Source: Tychonema sp. LEGE 07203
GTDB lineage: Bacteria > Cyanobacteriota > Cyanobacteriia > Cyanobacteriales > Microcoleaceae
Length of the DNA stretch: 48,431 bases
Reading direction: 5' to 3'
Assembly: GCF_015207285.1 (NCBI RefSeq)
Contig: NZ_JADEXD010000033.1
Location: forward strand, 1 to 48,431
The notes beneath the pieces are model-generated. The model searched no databases. It was not told where the DNA came from and was given only the letters and a program-made list of their open reading frames with translations. The position numbers were made by a program, and so were the translations under genes. This document shows, one piece after another, positions 1-7,842 of this stretch; positions within the stretch are counted from its first letter, which is position 1, and every line of letters begins with the position of its first letter.

Positions 1-57
1 GATGTGCGGGAGTTCCAACCAGGGGCGGCGGCGGCGGCGGGGTGCGGCGGGCTTTAG
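1..57 (+). other. possible 3' end of an upstream gene
   Basis: Frame 1 is open from the window edge to a TAG at 55-57 and would encode a short Gly/Ala-rich tail (GCG codons in a row). This may be the end of a gene lying outside the window or chance in GC-rich sequence. No family can be recognised from 18 codons. Confidence 0.2.
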
Positions 58-120
58 CCTCTGGTCGAACGGGTGTAGGATTGTTTGAGGGGTTCATTTT
101 TGGGTCTCCAGTCAGTCTAT

Positions 121-157
121 TTTAGATTTTAGATTTTAGATTTTAGATTTTAGATTT
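121..157. repeat. heptamer tandem repeat (tttagat)5
   Basis: Five perfect head-to-tail copies of a 7-bp unit (tttagat) with a partial sixth. A related unit (gatttga) is repeated near 2962-2990 between minE and minD. The period of seven is shared by all the larger arrays in this window. Confidence 0.85.
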
Positions 158-385
158 ACTCCACAGATTAATCTGGGAGCAGAAACTAGAGTCTAAATTT
201 GGGGAATCGACCCTGACGCTCGTGTCGGGGGCTTGTATCCATTTTTGGGCGGGTCAATGTGATTTATTGCGAATAAATACCAGATTTCTAATCTAATCGC
301 TCGCTTGCTAATTCGGTGCTAAATAGTGAGAATATTTTACAATTAGGCTGGGCGGGCGATCGAGTAATTAACAATTTTAACTCCT

Positions 386-1555
386 ATGAACATCAGTCAA
401 AAAATTGCCGGCTGGCTCGAAAATCGCGCTGTAACACCTGCCTACGCGGGTTGGCTGCTTTCGGGAATGACGGTTTTCTTTTTTGGTTCTGCTACTAATA
501 CAATGGCTGGGTGGCTGTACGCGCTCAGCGGTGGGAGTTTGGCGCTGTTGGCAATAGCGGCGGTTTTGCCGGCAAAATCGCTCGGTTCTTTGGAAGTCCG
601 CCGCCGCCCGATCGAACCGGTGAGTGCGGGGGATAAAATTACGATCGAACTAGAAATCGAAAATCGCGCCCGCCAACCTAAAATTTTGCTGCAAGTGATA
701 GATATCTTGCCGTTTGTACTGGGAAAAGAGGTCGTCCGCCCGATCGAAGTCATAGAGCCGTCAAGCATATACAAGGATACATACTATCTAGAAGTCCGAC
801 ACCGGGGGGTCTATCGCTGGGAAGAGGTCAACTTGAGGACGGCCGCCCCTTTAGGGTTGTTTTGGTGCCGCCGCAGCCGTCCGGCGAAAGCGGTGGCGGT
901 TGTCTACCCGCAGGTTTTGCCGTTGAGCACTTGCCCTTTGGTCGATCGCACCGGTCAAGAAGACAGCCCGGAATTTTACAATCGCAGTCGAGTGCAAACT
1001 GCTACCGAAGGCCTCACCCGCAACCTCAGACCTTACCGCCACGGAGACCCCATCCGCCTGATTCACTGGCGCACCAGCGCCCGCTACGGAGAACTGCGGG
1101 TGAGAGAGTTAGAACTTGCCGCCGGCGGTCAAGAAATTATTATTGCTCTCGACAGCGCTGCGATGTGGCAAGCAGAGGAATTTGAACGAGCGGTGACAGT
1201 AGCTGCCTCTCTTTATTTCTATGCTAGCAAGCGCTTGTTAAACGTCAAACTTTGGACGGCCGGAACCGGACTTGTCTCTGGAAACCGGGTAGTTTTGGAA
1301 ACTTTAGCGGCGGTTAATGCTGGGGAAGAGGCGATCGATAATCGATCGAAACAATCGATAATTTGGCTGACTCAAAACTCGGCAAGTTTAAGCACTCTTT
1401 CCCAAGGCAGTCGTTGGGTGCTCTGGCCGACAGCTACTGCCGAAACAGGCGATAAACTGTTAGCAAAACACGATTTGCCAGGCTTAGAAATTCGCTCCGA
1501 CCGAGCGTTAGAACTTCAGTTGCAATCTCCCTTGGAGAGAGCGATTAGTTATTAA
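386..1555 (+). CDS. DUF58 domain-containing membrane protein
   Basis: 389 residues. Hydrophobic segments at about 20-62 give an N-terminal membrane anchor of two helices. A beta-rich stretch follows, then the DUF58 signature around 215-232 (RPYRHGDPIRLIHWRTSAR). DUF58 proteins are usually linked to MoxR-type AAA ATPases and resemble a degenerate von Willebrand A fold; their biochemical role is not settled, although a chaperone or envelope-assembly role with MoxR is often proposed. No moxR gene is visible here, but upstream sequence is cut by the window edge. The ATG at 386 precedes the first membrane helix and fits the family length. The family call is firm and the function is open. Confidence 0.9.
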   Translation: MNISQKIAGWLENRAVTPAYAGWLLSGMTVFFFGSATNTMAGWLYALSGGSLALLAIAAVLPAKSLGSLEVRRRPIEPVSAGDKITIELEIENRARQPKILLQVIDILPFVLGKEVVRPIEVIEPSSIYKDTYYLEVRHRGVYRWEEVNLRTAAPLGLFWCRRSRPAKAVAVVYPQVLPLSTCPLVDRTGQEDSPEFYNRSRVQTATEGLTRNLRPYRHGDPIRLIHWRTSARYGELRVRELELAAGGQEIIIALDSAAMWQAEEFERAVTVAASLYFYASKRLLNVKLWTAGTGLVSGNRVVLETLAAVNAGEEAIDNRSKQSIIWLTQNSASLSTLSQGSRWVLWPTATAETGDKLLAKHDLPGLEIRSDRALELQLQSPLERAISY

Positions 1556-1760
1556 GATATTCCACGCAAAACCCTCGGAAAATAGCGATTAGTTATGAAT
1601 GTTGACTAGAAGGATCTAAAATCTCAAGAAACATGATAAACTATAGCAGTGTAATTCCTAAACTTAGCTTTCTTACAAAACCAGCCAATTGCTTGGTAAG
1701 TTAAGAGCAGCTTAGATTACTCTGACTCCGGTCGCAAACATCATATCTCATTCACTAAAT

Positions 1761-1765
1761 AGGAG
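1761..1765 (+). promoter_or_regulatory. ribosome binding site of the TerB-like gene
   Basis: AGGAG lies five bases before the ATG at 1771 and fixes that start. Confidence 0.7.
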
Positions 1766-1770
1766 AAAAA

Positions 1771-2226
1771 ATGAGTTTCTGGGATAAATTAAAGCAGAAC
1801 GTATCACAAATCAACGATTCTTTGCAAACCAATATTTCCAAGTTTAAGAATAATGATTTTGCTGATGCCTCAATGGCTATATGTGCATTGATTGCTGCTG
1901 CTGATGGCACTATCAATACTGCGGAAAGACAAAAAACTACTGCTTTAATAGTTTCAAATGAAACACTCAAAATTTTTCCAGCGTCGGATTTGAAGCAAAA
2001 ATTTGATTTCTATTGTGAGAAGCTATCACAAGACTTCGATTTTGGTAAAGTTGAGGCTATTCAAGCCATAGCAAAACTCAATAAAAAACTAGACCAAGGT
2101 CGTGCAGTCATCCAAATCGGCATTATTATCGGCGGTGCAGATGGTAATTTTGATAAAGATGAAAAGAAGGTTGTCAAAGAAGCTTGCCATGCTGTAGGCA
2201 TTAATCCTGCCGAGTTTGACCTCTAA
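1771..2226 (+). CDS. TerB-like (tellurite-resistance family) protein
   Basis: 151 residues, soluble and largely helical. Two similar acidic motifs, AAADGTINTAER near residue 37 and GGADGNFDKDEKK near 120, are the paired TerB-type metal-binding loops. TerB-fold proteins are linked to stress and metal-sensing or phage-defence complexes. No terC/D/E partner is present, so tellurite resistance itself is not implied. A clear AGGAG ribosome site supports the start. The gene stands alone, convergent with the peptidase remnant 27 bp downstream. Confidence 0.85.
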   Translation: MSFWDKLKQNVSQINDSLQTNISKFKNNDFADASMAICALIAAADGTINTAERQKTTALIVSNETLKIFPASDLKQKFDFYCEKLSQDFDFGKVEAIQAIAKLNKKLDQGRAVIQIGIIIGGADGNFDKDEKKVVKEACHAVGINPAEFDL

Positions 2227-2253
2227 ATTCAGCTATTTACTGGTTCATGCCAA

Positions 2254-2538
2254 TCAATTCTTCAAGGCTTTATATTTGCGAATAGCATTGTTCATTGAGT
2301 TTATTTGCTCTGCATGAAATGAGGGAGGCATTAAGCTATGAACAGTATGAACGAGTCCATTGTGCATGACATCGGTCGGAAGTGCAGAACGATCTAGTCC
2401 TAATGTATGTCCTATTTCATGGGCAATGGTATTTGCAATTAAGTTAGATAGTTGATTGACACTAGGGCTGGCATTGTAACAAGCATAATAGTTTAATTTA
2501 AATGCCGATCGAGCCTCCTCGAACTCTTTGCCTGACAA
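2254..2538 (-). pseudogene. truncated matrixin/metzincin-type zinc peptidase remnant
   Basis: The 94-codon frame encodes the C-terminal end of a metzincin: HEIGHTLGLDRS near residue 40, then a TDVMHNG that resembles the Met-turn. The propeptide and most of the catalytic domain are missing. The third zinc ligand of the HExxHxxGxxH motif is Arg (codon CGT, one transition from CAT). The frame has only a TTG start and opens just after the stop of minE, with an in-frame TAG upstream overlapping the minE end. A decayed gene tail joined to the minE end is the best reading. A functional small protein is unlikely, but the frame is still open. Confidence 0.6.
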
Positions 2539-2555
2539 TAAAATCTCAATCCCTG

Positions 2556-2915
2556 TTACTCTCTAATGTCGGGGAGAGTTTCGACTACATACTCCGGTAC
2601 ATACTCTGGCAGATTCTGGGGCAAATTCTGGGGCAAATTCTCCCGTGGCTGTTCTTGCCTGACTCGCCGGATCGGGAGATTTGCAATCAATGCTGTCGCC
2701 CGCTGATCGCTAGCGAGGGCAAACTCCGACTCGGTAGTATCAATTTCCACATAGCGAGACACCACCTCTAGAATTTCTCGGCGCATCGACTCAACCATTT
2801 CTGGGCTGAGCTCTGAGCGATCGTGGGCTAGAACCAATTTCAGCCGCCGTTTTACATCGTCGCGGCTGTTGTCAGGGGTGCGCGGGAAAAGTCGTTCGAG
2901 AAGTGTGTATAGCAT
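2556..2915 (-). CDS. minE: cell division topological specificity factor MinE
   Basis: 119 residues. The N-terminus LLERLFPR is the membrane/MinD-contact segment, followed by the MinE core ([20 protein letters not shown], then a helix [16 protein letters not shown]). MinE stimulates MinD ATPase and drives Min pattern formation, which restricts the Z ring to mid-cell. The tail after about residue 90 is unusual: a 12-bp unit repeated in tandem gives [20 protein letters not shown], lengthening the protein beyond the typical 85-100 residues. It lies last in the minC-minD-minE order, 218 bp after minD, with heptamer repeats in the gap. Confidence 0.95.
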   Translation of the reverse strand: MLYTLLERLFPRTPDNSRDDVKRRLKLVLAHDRSELSPEMVESMRREILEVVSRYVEIDTTESEFALASDQRATALIANLPIRRVRQEQPRENLPQNLPQNLPEYVPEYVVETLPDIRE

Positions 2916-3133
2916 GGGTAGAGCGGGTTTGTCAAGGGTTGGGCATAGAAAAAGTCAGTCGATTTGAGATTTGAGATTTGAGATTTTAGATCGGGGAATC
3001 GCTGAAGACTGCTGGGGTTGGGTTCGGGTTCATCAGTTTCATTTTTTTGGGGAACGGGTATCACTGGAGAAAACTTTCAAGTAGTTTTTGTGGTGCGGTG
3101 GCGGCTGTTTGAAGTCGCGATCCAATCAGCACA

Positions 3134-3940
3134 TCACATAATTTTAGTGTTTAAGAACTTGCGGAGGCGAGTGAAGAAGTTTTCCGGACGGGGATTGAGA
3201 TCGAGAAATTCAACTTTTTCGCCTTCTAAGCGGCGGGCAATATTGTCGAAGGCCGTTCCAGCTAAAGATGCCGTTTCCGACAATACTAATGGTTCGCCTC
3301 GGTTCGTGGAAACAATGACGCGCTCGTCGTCGGGAACAACGCCTAACAGCCCAATGGCGAGGATTTCCCGCACGTCTTGCACCGACATCATATCATTTGC
3401 CAGCACCATTGCGGGTCTGATCCGGTTGACGATCAGCTTAATTTTTTTGACATTGTTGGCTTCCAGCAGCCCGATGACTCGATCGGCATCCCGGACAGCA
3501 GCAATTTCTGGAGTGGTAACAATGATGCCTTCTTGCGCTGGGGCGATCGCATTTTGAAAACCCTGTTCAATACCAGCCGGAGAGTCGATCAAAATATAGT
3601 CGTATTTGGCTCCCAACATCCCCACAAGCTGCTTCATTTGCTCGGCGCTGATGGCATCCTTCATCCGAGTTTGGGCAGCCGGCAACAGCACCAAACGCGG
3701 CTGCCGCTTGTCTTTCACCAAAGCTTGCTCTAACCGGCACTCTCCGGCGAGAACTTCTAATGCCGTGTAAACAATGCGGTTTTCTAAGCCCAGCAGCAAG
3801 TCTAAATTTCTGAGACCGAAATCGGCATCAATTACGGCAACATTGCGCCCCCGCTTAGCTAAAGCCATGCCGAGATTGGCTGTGGATGTGGTTTTTCCCA
3901 CTCCGCCTTTCCCTGATGTAACAACAATAATGCGAGCCAT
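3134..3940 (-). CDS. minD: septum site-determining ATPase MinD
   Basis: 268 residues. The deviant Walker A motif KGGVGKTT at 11-18 is typical of the MinD/ParA family. The protein ends in an amphipathic helix (FFTRLRKFLNTKIM), the membrane-targeting sequence that lets ATP-bound MinD dimers bind the inner membrane and recruit MinC. The ATG at 3940 puts the P-loop at the expected distance from the N-terminus. Upstream, toward minC, lies about 520 bp of repeat-filled DNA, so minD may have its own promoter instead of being co-transcribed with minC. Confidence 0.97.
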   Translation of the reverse strand: MARIIVVTSGKGGVGKTTSTANLGMALAKRGRNVAVIDADFGLRNLDLLLGLENRIVYTALEVLAGECRLEQALVKDKRQPRLVLLPAAQTRMKDAISAEQMKQLVGMLGAKYDYILIDSPAGIEQGFQNAIAPAQEGIIVTTPEIAAVRDADRVIGLLEANNVKKIKLIVNRIRPAMVLANDMMSVQDVREILAIGLLGVVPDDERVIVSTNRGEPLVLSETASLAGTAFDNIARRLEGEKVEFLDLNPRPENFFTRLRKFLNTKIM

Positions 3941-3961
3941 AAGCGATTTTAGATTTATTAG

Positions 3962-4046
3962 TCAGTTGTCAGTTGTTAGTTGTCAGTTGTCAGTTGTCAG
4001 TTGTCAGTTGTCAGTTGTTAGTTGTCAGTTGTTAGTTGTTAGTTGT
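3962..4046. repeat. heptamer array (cagttgt units)
   Basis: About twelve copies of a 7-bp unit (cagttgt, with ttagttg variants) lie directly upstream of minD. The unit is degenerate but keeps the period of seven. Confidence 0.9.
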
Positions 4047-4140
4047 CATTGGCAACGGTCTTATTTTTGGTTGCTAATTAGCTGAATTTTTGGATGTTTT
4101 TCCGGGAGTTTGTTCTTGATTGAATTAGGGAGCAGTTCAG

Positions 4141-4187
4141 TTTTGTGATGGTAGTGCACATCAAGAGTTTGCACTACCATCACAAAA
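4141..4187. repeat. perfect 18-bp palindrome between minC and minD
   Basis: The arms 4141-4158 and 4170-4187 are exact inverted copies with an 11-base loop. On either strand the stem is not followed by a T-run outside the stem, so it is not a standard intrinsic terminator. It could still form a strong mRNA or cruciform hairpin between minC and minD. Confidence 0.8.
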
Positions 4188-4365
4188 AAATGCTTTTGCC
4201 AAGCCGGAAATGCTCCCTTAAATCAACTCAACGCTCAAAACTAATAACTCTCCTTGTTCAACCAATTTTCTCTGAATTTGCCCTGAAATTTTAAATCTTC
4301 CTTTAGTGACTGATTTAGCCAAGACCAAAATTATCAAGCGCAGACTTAAAGAGAAATAGTATTTT

Positions 4366-4468
4366 CAATGACCAATGACCAATGACTAATGACTAATGAC
4401 TGATGACCAATAACCAATGACTAACAACTAACAACTAACAACTAATGACCAATGACTAATGACTAATC
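4366..4468. repeat. heptamer array (aatgact/aatgacc units)
   Basis: A run of aatgacc/aatgact/aacaact units with period seven reaches the stop codon of minC. The rest of the 3941-4462 gap holds the other heptamer array, the palindrome and otherwise unremarkable AT-rich sequence. Confidence 0.9.
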
Positions 4469-5305
4469 ACCCCCAATTAACTGCGATTTATCAAAATCAG
4501 AGGCTCTACCGATCCGAATCCCTTGAGGTGTCACATAGGCGACTTCCGGGAAAAACTGAGCGGGTGAGGTTTCTGGGCCTCTGGCAACATACTTAGCAAT
4601 CCTAATCACCATCGGTTCCATCTGCAAGGTCATAATCACGCTTTTGGTATTGCCGCCAGCACCGGCGTGCACTACGCCCCGCAAGCGCCCCCAAACTAGG
4701 ATATCGCCTCCGGCTATTACTGAACCGCCGGGATTTACGTCTCCCAAAAGTACGATCGTCCCTGGATGGCGAATTTCTACGCCCGATCGCACTGTCATCT
4801 GCAAATATAAAGGTTCCGCCAGGGATTGCGGTTTTTCGGCGGAGGCTTTACTCAGGGAAGAAACCGGAGGCTGCTGTTCTACACAATAACCTGCCGTAGC
4901 TGCAGCAACGGCGGTTTGGCGGCGGCTGGTGTGGACTCGTTTTAGTTGCAGTTCGACTTCGGATAGGGCATCGGCGATTTCTTGCAGTTGGCGGATATCT
5001 AAAAGTCGATCGCTCCCCATCAATTGTACTTCTGCATTTGGCTGCCAAAACCGTTCTCCTGCATTCAGCCTGACTTTTAGCTGCTGCCAAAGTTCAGTCC
5101 AAGTCGAAGCCGTACCAGTTGCGGCTTCGCTGTTGGTTTCTGGGGGAAGCAGCAACAATAGCTGTCCGTCTTCAGTCTTGAGTCGGACTTGCAAATCTAA
5201 GCTGATTTCGGGTGTTGATTGAGGGGCACTGGCAGCAGCGGCTCCGGCAGAGGCATCGGGTATCATGAAACAGTTCGATCTCGGGTAGGGACAGGTTAAC
5301 ATCAA
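4463..5305 (-). CDS. minC: septum site-determining protein MinC
   Basis: 280 residues. The C-terminal half (about 170-275) is the MinC beta-helix domain, with GVEIRHPGTIVLLGDVNPGG and GDILVWGRLRGVVHAGAGG; this domain binds MinD and dimerises. The N-terminal half is the divergent FtsZ-inhibiting domain seen in cyanobacteria, preceded by an Ala/Ser-rich leader. Two starts are plausible: ATG at 5305 or at 5266 (MIPDASAG); neither has a strong ribosome site. It is the first gene of the Min cluster. The large gap to minD is atypical of a compact minCDE operon. Confidence 0.93.
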   Translation of the reverse strand: MMLTCPYPRSNCFMIPDASAGAAAASAPQSTPEISLDLQVRLKTEDGQLLLLLPPETNSEAATGTASTWTELWQQLKVRLNAGERFWQPNAEVQLMGSDRLLDIRQLQEIADALSEVELQLKRVHTSRRQTAVAAATAGYCVEQQPPVSSLSKASAEKPQSLAEPLYLQMTVRSGVEIRHPGTIVLLGDVNPGGSVIAGGDILVWGRLRGVVHAGAGGNTKSVIMTLQMEPMVIRIAKYVARGPETSPAQFFPEVAYVTPQGIRIGRASDFDKSQLIGGD

Positions 5306-5472
5306 TATTAGCTTGAGTCGTCTTTTGGCTCAGCCTTTGGGGGGAAAAGTCTGATTTTTTTATTTTTAACCGCAAGTATGGCAATTATATTTCGTTTGCG
5401 AGCAAGATTTTTTTCGATCGACCGCAGAGGGTACAGGCAAAGATAGAACTTACGCACCAGTGGTGAGAAACC

Positions 5473-5529
5473 GGGTTTTTTTGCGAAAATACTGCATCTA
5501 GACCTTTAATTTAGATCAAAACCCGGTTA
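5473..5529. repeat. aaaccgggttt / aaaacccggtt inverted pair
   Basis: An aaaccgggttttt copy at about 5473 and an aaaacccggtt copy at about 5518 are inverted to one another around a 35-45 base spacer. This is a copy of a motif found at 19595, 40030-40303 and 43950-44210. It lies downstream of the response-regulator remnant and may end its transcription. Confidence 0.6.
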
Positions 5530-5567
5530 GGAGCGTGTACTTCATAAACCTAGATTACGCTGTAATA

Positions 5568-6029
5568 TTACTTTTGCTCTTGCAACAGGTATCCAACTCC
5601 TCGAACAGTATGCAGCAGGCGTTTTGAGTTACTTGCTTCTAACTTGATCCGCAAAGCGCGAATATACACTTCAATAATATTTGACTCGCCCATAAAATCG
5701 TAACCCCAGACTTTTTCCAAGATTCGATCGCGCGTAATGACTTGACGGGGATTTTGCAGCAAAAATTTTAACAAATCAAATTCTTTTGCCGTGAGTTCAA
5801 TTAGTAGATTTCCTCGATAAACTTCACGGGTTAAACAATTTAAAATTAAGTCTTCAAATTCTAACCGTTCCGGGTCGTTTGGTTGAGTTCGGCGCAGGCG
5901 TGCTTTGACTCTCGCTAGCAGTTCTTCCATACTCAAAGGCTTAGTTACATATAGCATTTCAAGCGAAAGATTAGGTGTTGTCGGCCAAACCGGCCTCCGT
6001 GGGCATAGGCCAAACCGGGCTATCCTCAC
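5568..6029 (-). pseudogene. OmpR/PhoB-type response regulator, receiver domain deleted
   Basis: From YVTKPLSMEELLARVKARLRR the sequence is the last helix of a receiver domain, with the conserved Lys-Pro. A complete winged-helix DNA-binding domain follows (ELTAKEFDLLKFLLQNPRQV, then RIRALRIKLEA and TVRGVGYLL). Everything upstream, including the phospho-acceptor Asp, is missing. The first 25 or so codons (GTG start) translate unrelated Pro/Arg-rich sequence. A normal family member is about 225-240 residues. The frame might still yield a DNA-binding domain from an internal ATG, but phosphorelay control is lost. Its neighbour on the same strand is a histidine-kinase shard, suggesting remains of a two-component pair. 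Confidence 0.75.
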
Positions 6030-6127
6030 TCGATCACCGGATACAAATGAAAGTGGAAATTGCCACTATCAGCCCGTGCCAAGTCGAACAAATCTTGTAA
6101 CATCCGAATCCTGCGTTCAGCTTGGAT
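6026..6127 (-). pseudogene. histidine kinase fragment
   Basis: Reverse-strand translation gives QAERRIRMLQDLFDLARADS followed by GNFHFHLYPVIE and a TGA at 6026-6028. This is the dimerisation-domain segment just after the H-box of cyanobacterial histidine kinases (xRMxxLLQDLLDLARADSG). The H-box, the ATPase domain and the sensor are all absent. The stop overlaps the first codon of the response-regulator remnant. About 33 codons remain, so it is a recombination scar and not a gene. Confidence 0.65.
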
Positions 6128-6349
6128 GTTTGCTAGTGCAGCAAACCGCGATATGTTTGCTAAAAGTCCTCAAAAGAAGGATATCTTGCTGTTACCCAAC
6201 CTGATGCCTGGAAAATTGTTGATGGGAAGCTTTATCTCAACTATGACAAGAAAGTACAAGCACAGTGGATGGGTGATATCCCTGGTCATATTGCTTTGGC
6301 AAATAAAAATTGGCCTGCTATTCTGAATAACAAAGAACTGTTCCGTTAA
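6123..6349 (+). pseudogene. YHS-domain protein remnant (frameshifted)
   Basis: Two plus-strand frames join into one protein. The first frame (6123-6180) reads WMFASAANRDMFAKSPQKK. A second frame (6170-6349) reads KEGYLAVTQPDAWKIVDGK, then LYLNYDKKVQAQWMGDIPGH and a C-terminal NWPAILNNKELFR stop. Together these match the C-terminal half of bacterial YHS-domain proteins of about 150 residues. The middle (the YxxQYGGYCAYAV region) is deleted with a frame change, and there is no N-terminus. It abuts the histidine-kinase shard on the opposite strand at about 6125. Confidence 0.7.
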
Positions 6350-6794
6350 GATCGAATCTGACATCTTGCACCTGTGGCAAAAACCGGATTTCTGACCGCA
6401 AATTTAGGATCACAACCTATATCTCTCGTTCAGAAACCAGGTTTTTAAGAGCTTCCACAGGAATGGTGCAACATCTCAGATCGAATAGGACTCAGGCAAT
6501 TCGATCTATTGTGGTACAGGCCCGACAGCCTGTTCCTCAGAGGGCGAGTGGGACGGGTACTACGCCAATTTATAAATTTTGCTCCCAAAAAATATGATTT
6601 TATGGCTTAATTATTTGAGCTTTCATCATTGAGACAGTGCTGGCAGAAACAGGATACCAAGCCACCAAGGTCTTTTTCTGTTCGGTTCGGTTATTTTAGC
6701 GGGGGGGACTGGTGGCGGCTTGGTTTTCCGGTAACGGCACTTTCGATCGTCTCTTTGCTCAACTCCAAGCAATTTAAATGAAAAGGCGCTGTAT
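6350..6794. other. intergenic region with degraded repeats
   Basis: No coding frame is convincing here. It contains degenerate copies of the aaaccgg-type motif near 6384 and 6435. At 6509-6535 it holds a half copy of the palindromic element found at 34861-34927 (25 of 27 bases identical). Confidence 0.6.
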
Positions 6795-7496
6795 ATGGAA
6801 CTGAAAGATTTTCTGGCTTTGCTGCATCCGATTTTAGCTGTAGCGATCGTTTTTCCGATGCTTGGTGTGGTGCTGAATATGGCTTGGCAAACCATGCAGC
6901 GCCGCAAGCAAATTGCATCCGGGGATAAGAGCAAAATTCCACCAATCGTCGGTCAAGAACACCTTAAAGCAGGTCGAATTCTGTCTGGTTCGGTGGTAGG
7001 AGTGACGTTGTTGGGTTTAGGTTACGCGATTTTTGAGCATATTTTGACCGAACAAATTTGGAGCAAAAACTCGTTTCAAGTCGTTTTCATTGTGCTGATG
7101 TTTGTGGCGACTGTTGCTTCTTTGGTGATGCTCTATCGAGCTGAGCCGGCTTTGTGGCGTGGCATATTTGCGACTTTGACGGGTGCTGGTTTGGTGATTC
7201 TTGGCACTCAAGATGGCGTTTATCGGCGGACTAATGAATGGTATTGGTCTCACTACTACATTGGCATCGCCGCGGCGCTGCTGATGGTGTTTTCGCTGGC
7301 GATTGTTCAAGATATTTACAAAGATCGATCGAATCGGTGGCGCACTGTCCATGTCATCTTGAATTCGATCGCTGTGCTGCTGTTTCTGGGACAGGGAATG
7401 ACGGGAACCAGGGATTTGTTGGAAATTCCTCTGAGCTGGCAAAAACCGTATATTTATAGCTGTGACTTCGCAAATAAGACTTGCCCGAAACCGTAA
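6795..7496 (+). CDS. DUF4079 family membrane protein
   Basis: 233 residues with about six hydrophobic helices (near 7-30, 60-85, 92-113, 120-140, 148-170 and 183-205). Conserved features include HPILAV at the N-terminus, GQEHLKAGR before the second helix, and SHYYIGIAAALL with GQGMTGTRDLL toward the end; the scattered His residues resemble a small haem- or quinone-binding integral membrane protein. The family is found in cyanobacteria and plastid-bearing organisms and has no established function. It is followed by ndhD1 after 346 bp. Confidence 0.85.
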   Translation: MELKDFLALLHPILAVAIVFPMLGVVLNMAWQTMQRRKQIASGDKSKIPPIVGQEHLKAGRILSGSVVGVTLLGLGYAIFEHILTEQIWSKNSFQVVFIVLMFVATVASLVMLYRAEPALWRGIFATLTGAGLVILGTQDGVYRRTNEWYWSHYYIGIAAALLMVFSLAIVQDIYKDRSNRWRTVHVILNSIAVLLFLGQGMTGTRDLLEIPLSWQKPYIYSCDFANKTCPKP

Positions 7497-7500
7497 GCAG

Positions 7501-7569
7501 GAGCATCTGTGTTTTGTAAAAAGGATTTTTTTCGCTGGGCGAGGCTACAAATACACAACACAGATGCTC
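7501..7569 (+). terminator. inverted repeat downstream of the DUF4079 gene
   Basis: The 13-bp arms 7501-7513 and 7557-7569 are exact inverted copies just after the stop at 7496, with a partly pairing interior (ttgta/tacaa). There is no U-run after the stem, so termination is inferred from position. The rest of the gap up to 7842 has no gene. Confidence 0.45.
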
Positions 7570-7799
7570 GCCGTCGCATTACTGTCATTTTTGGGTTCTA
7601 GACCTCGCAATCCTTGTCCAGATAGGTCTAGAGCCACTTTAGAGGCTAGAAAATGTTTGACTCCCGCTAAGGCTAAGGACTGCTGACTAAAATAACTGCA
7701 AAAACTATTGACATTTGCCGCAATCTATGCTCTTACTGGCCGCTGCGGTATTTGTCAAAAAAATATTTACAAATGTTAAGTTTTACTTAAATTTAGTAT

Positions 7800-7805
7800 T
7801 ATAAT
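7800..7805 (+). promoter_or_regulatory. possible -10 element for ndhD1
   Basis: TATAAT at 7800-7805 lies 37 bases before the ndhD1 ATG in an AT-rich stretch. No good -35 hexamer is seen at 16-18 bases upstream, so the call is weak. Confidence 0.3.
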
Positions 7806-7842
7806 TGTCGTAACTTCCAACTAAGTATTTATTCTCACTATC

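Noticed and set aside
3018..3557. Plus-strand frame of 179 codons over minD
   Set aside because: It is antisense to minD, whose P-loop and membrane-targeting helix are clear. It lacks a ribosome site and any recognisable motif.
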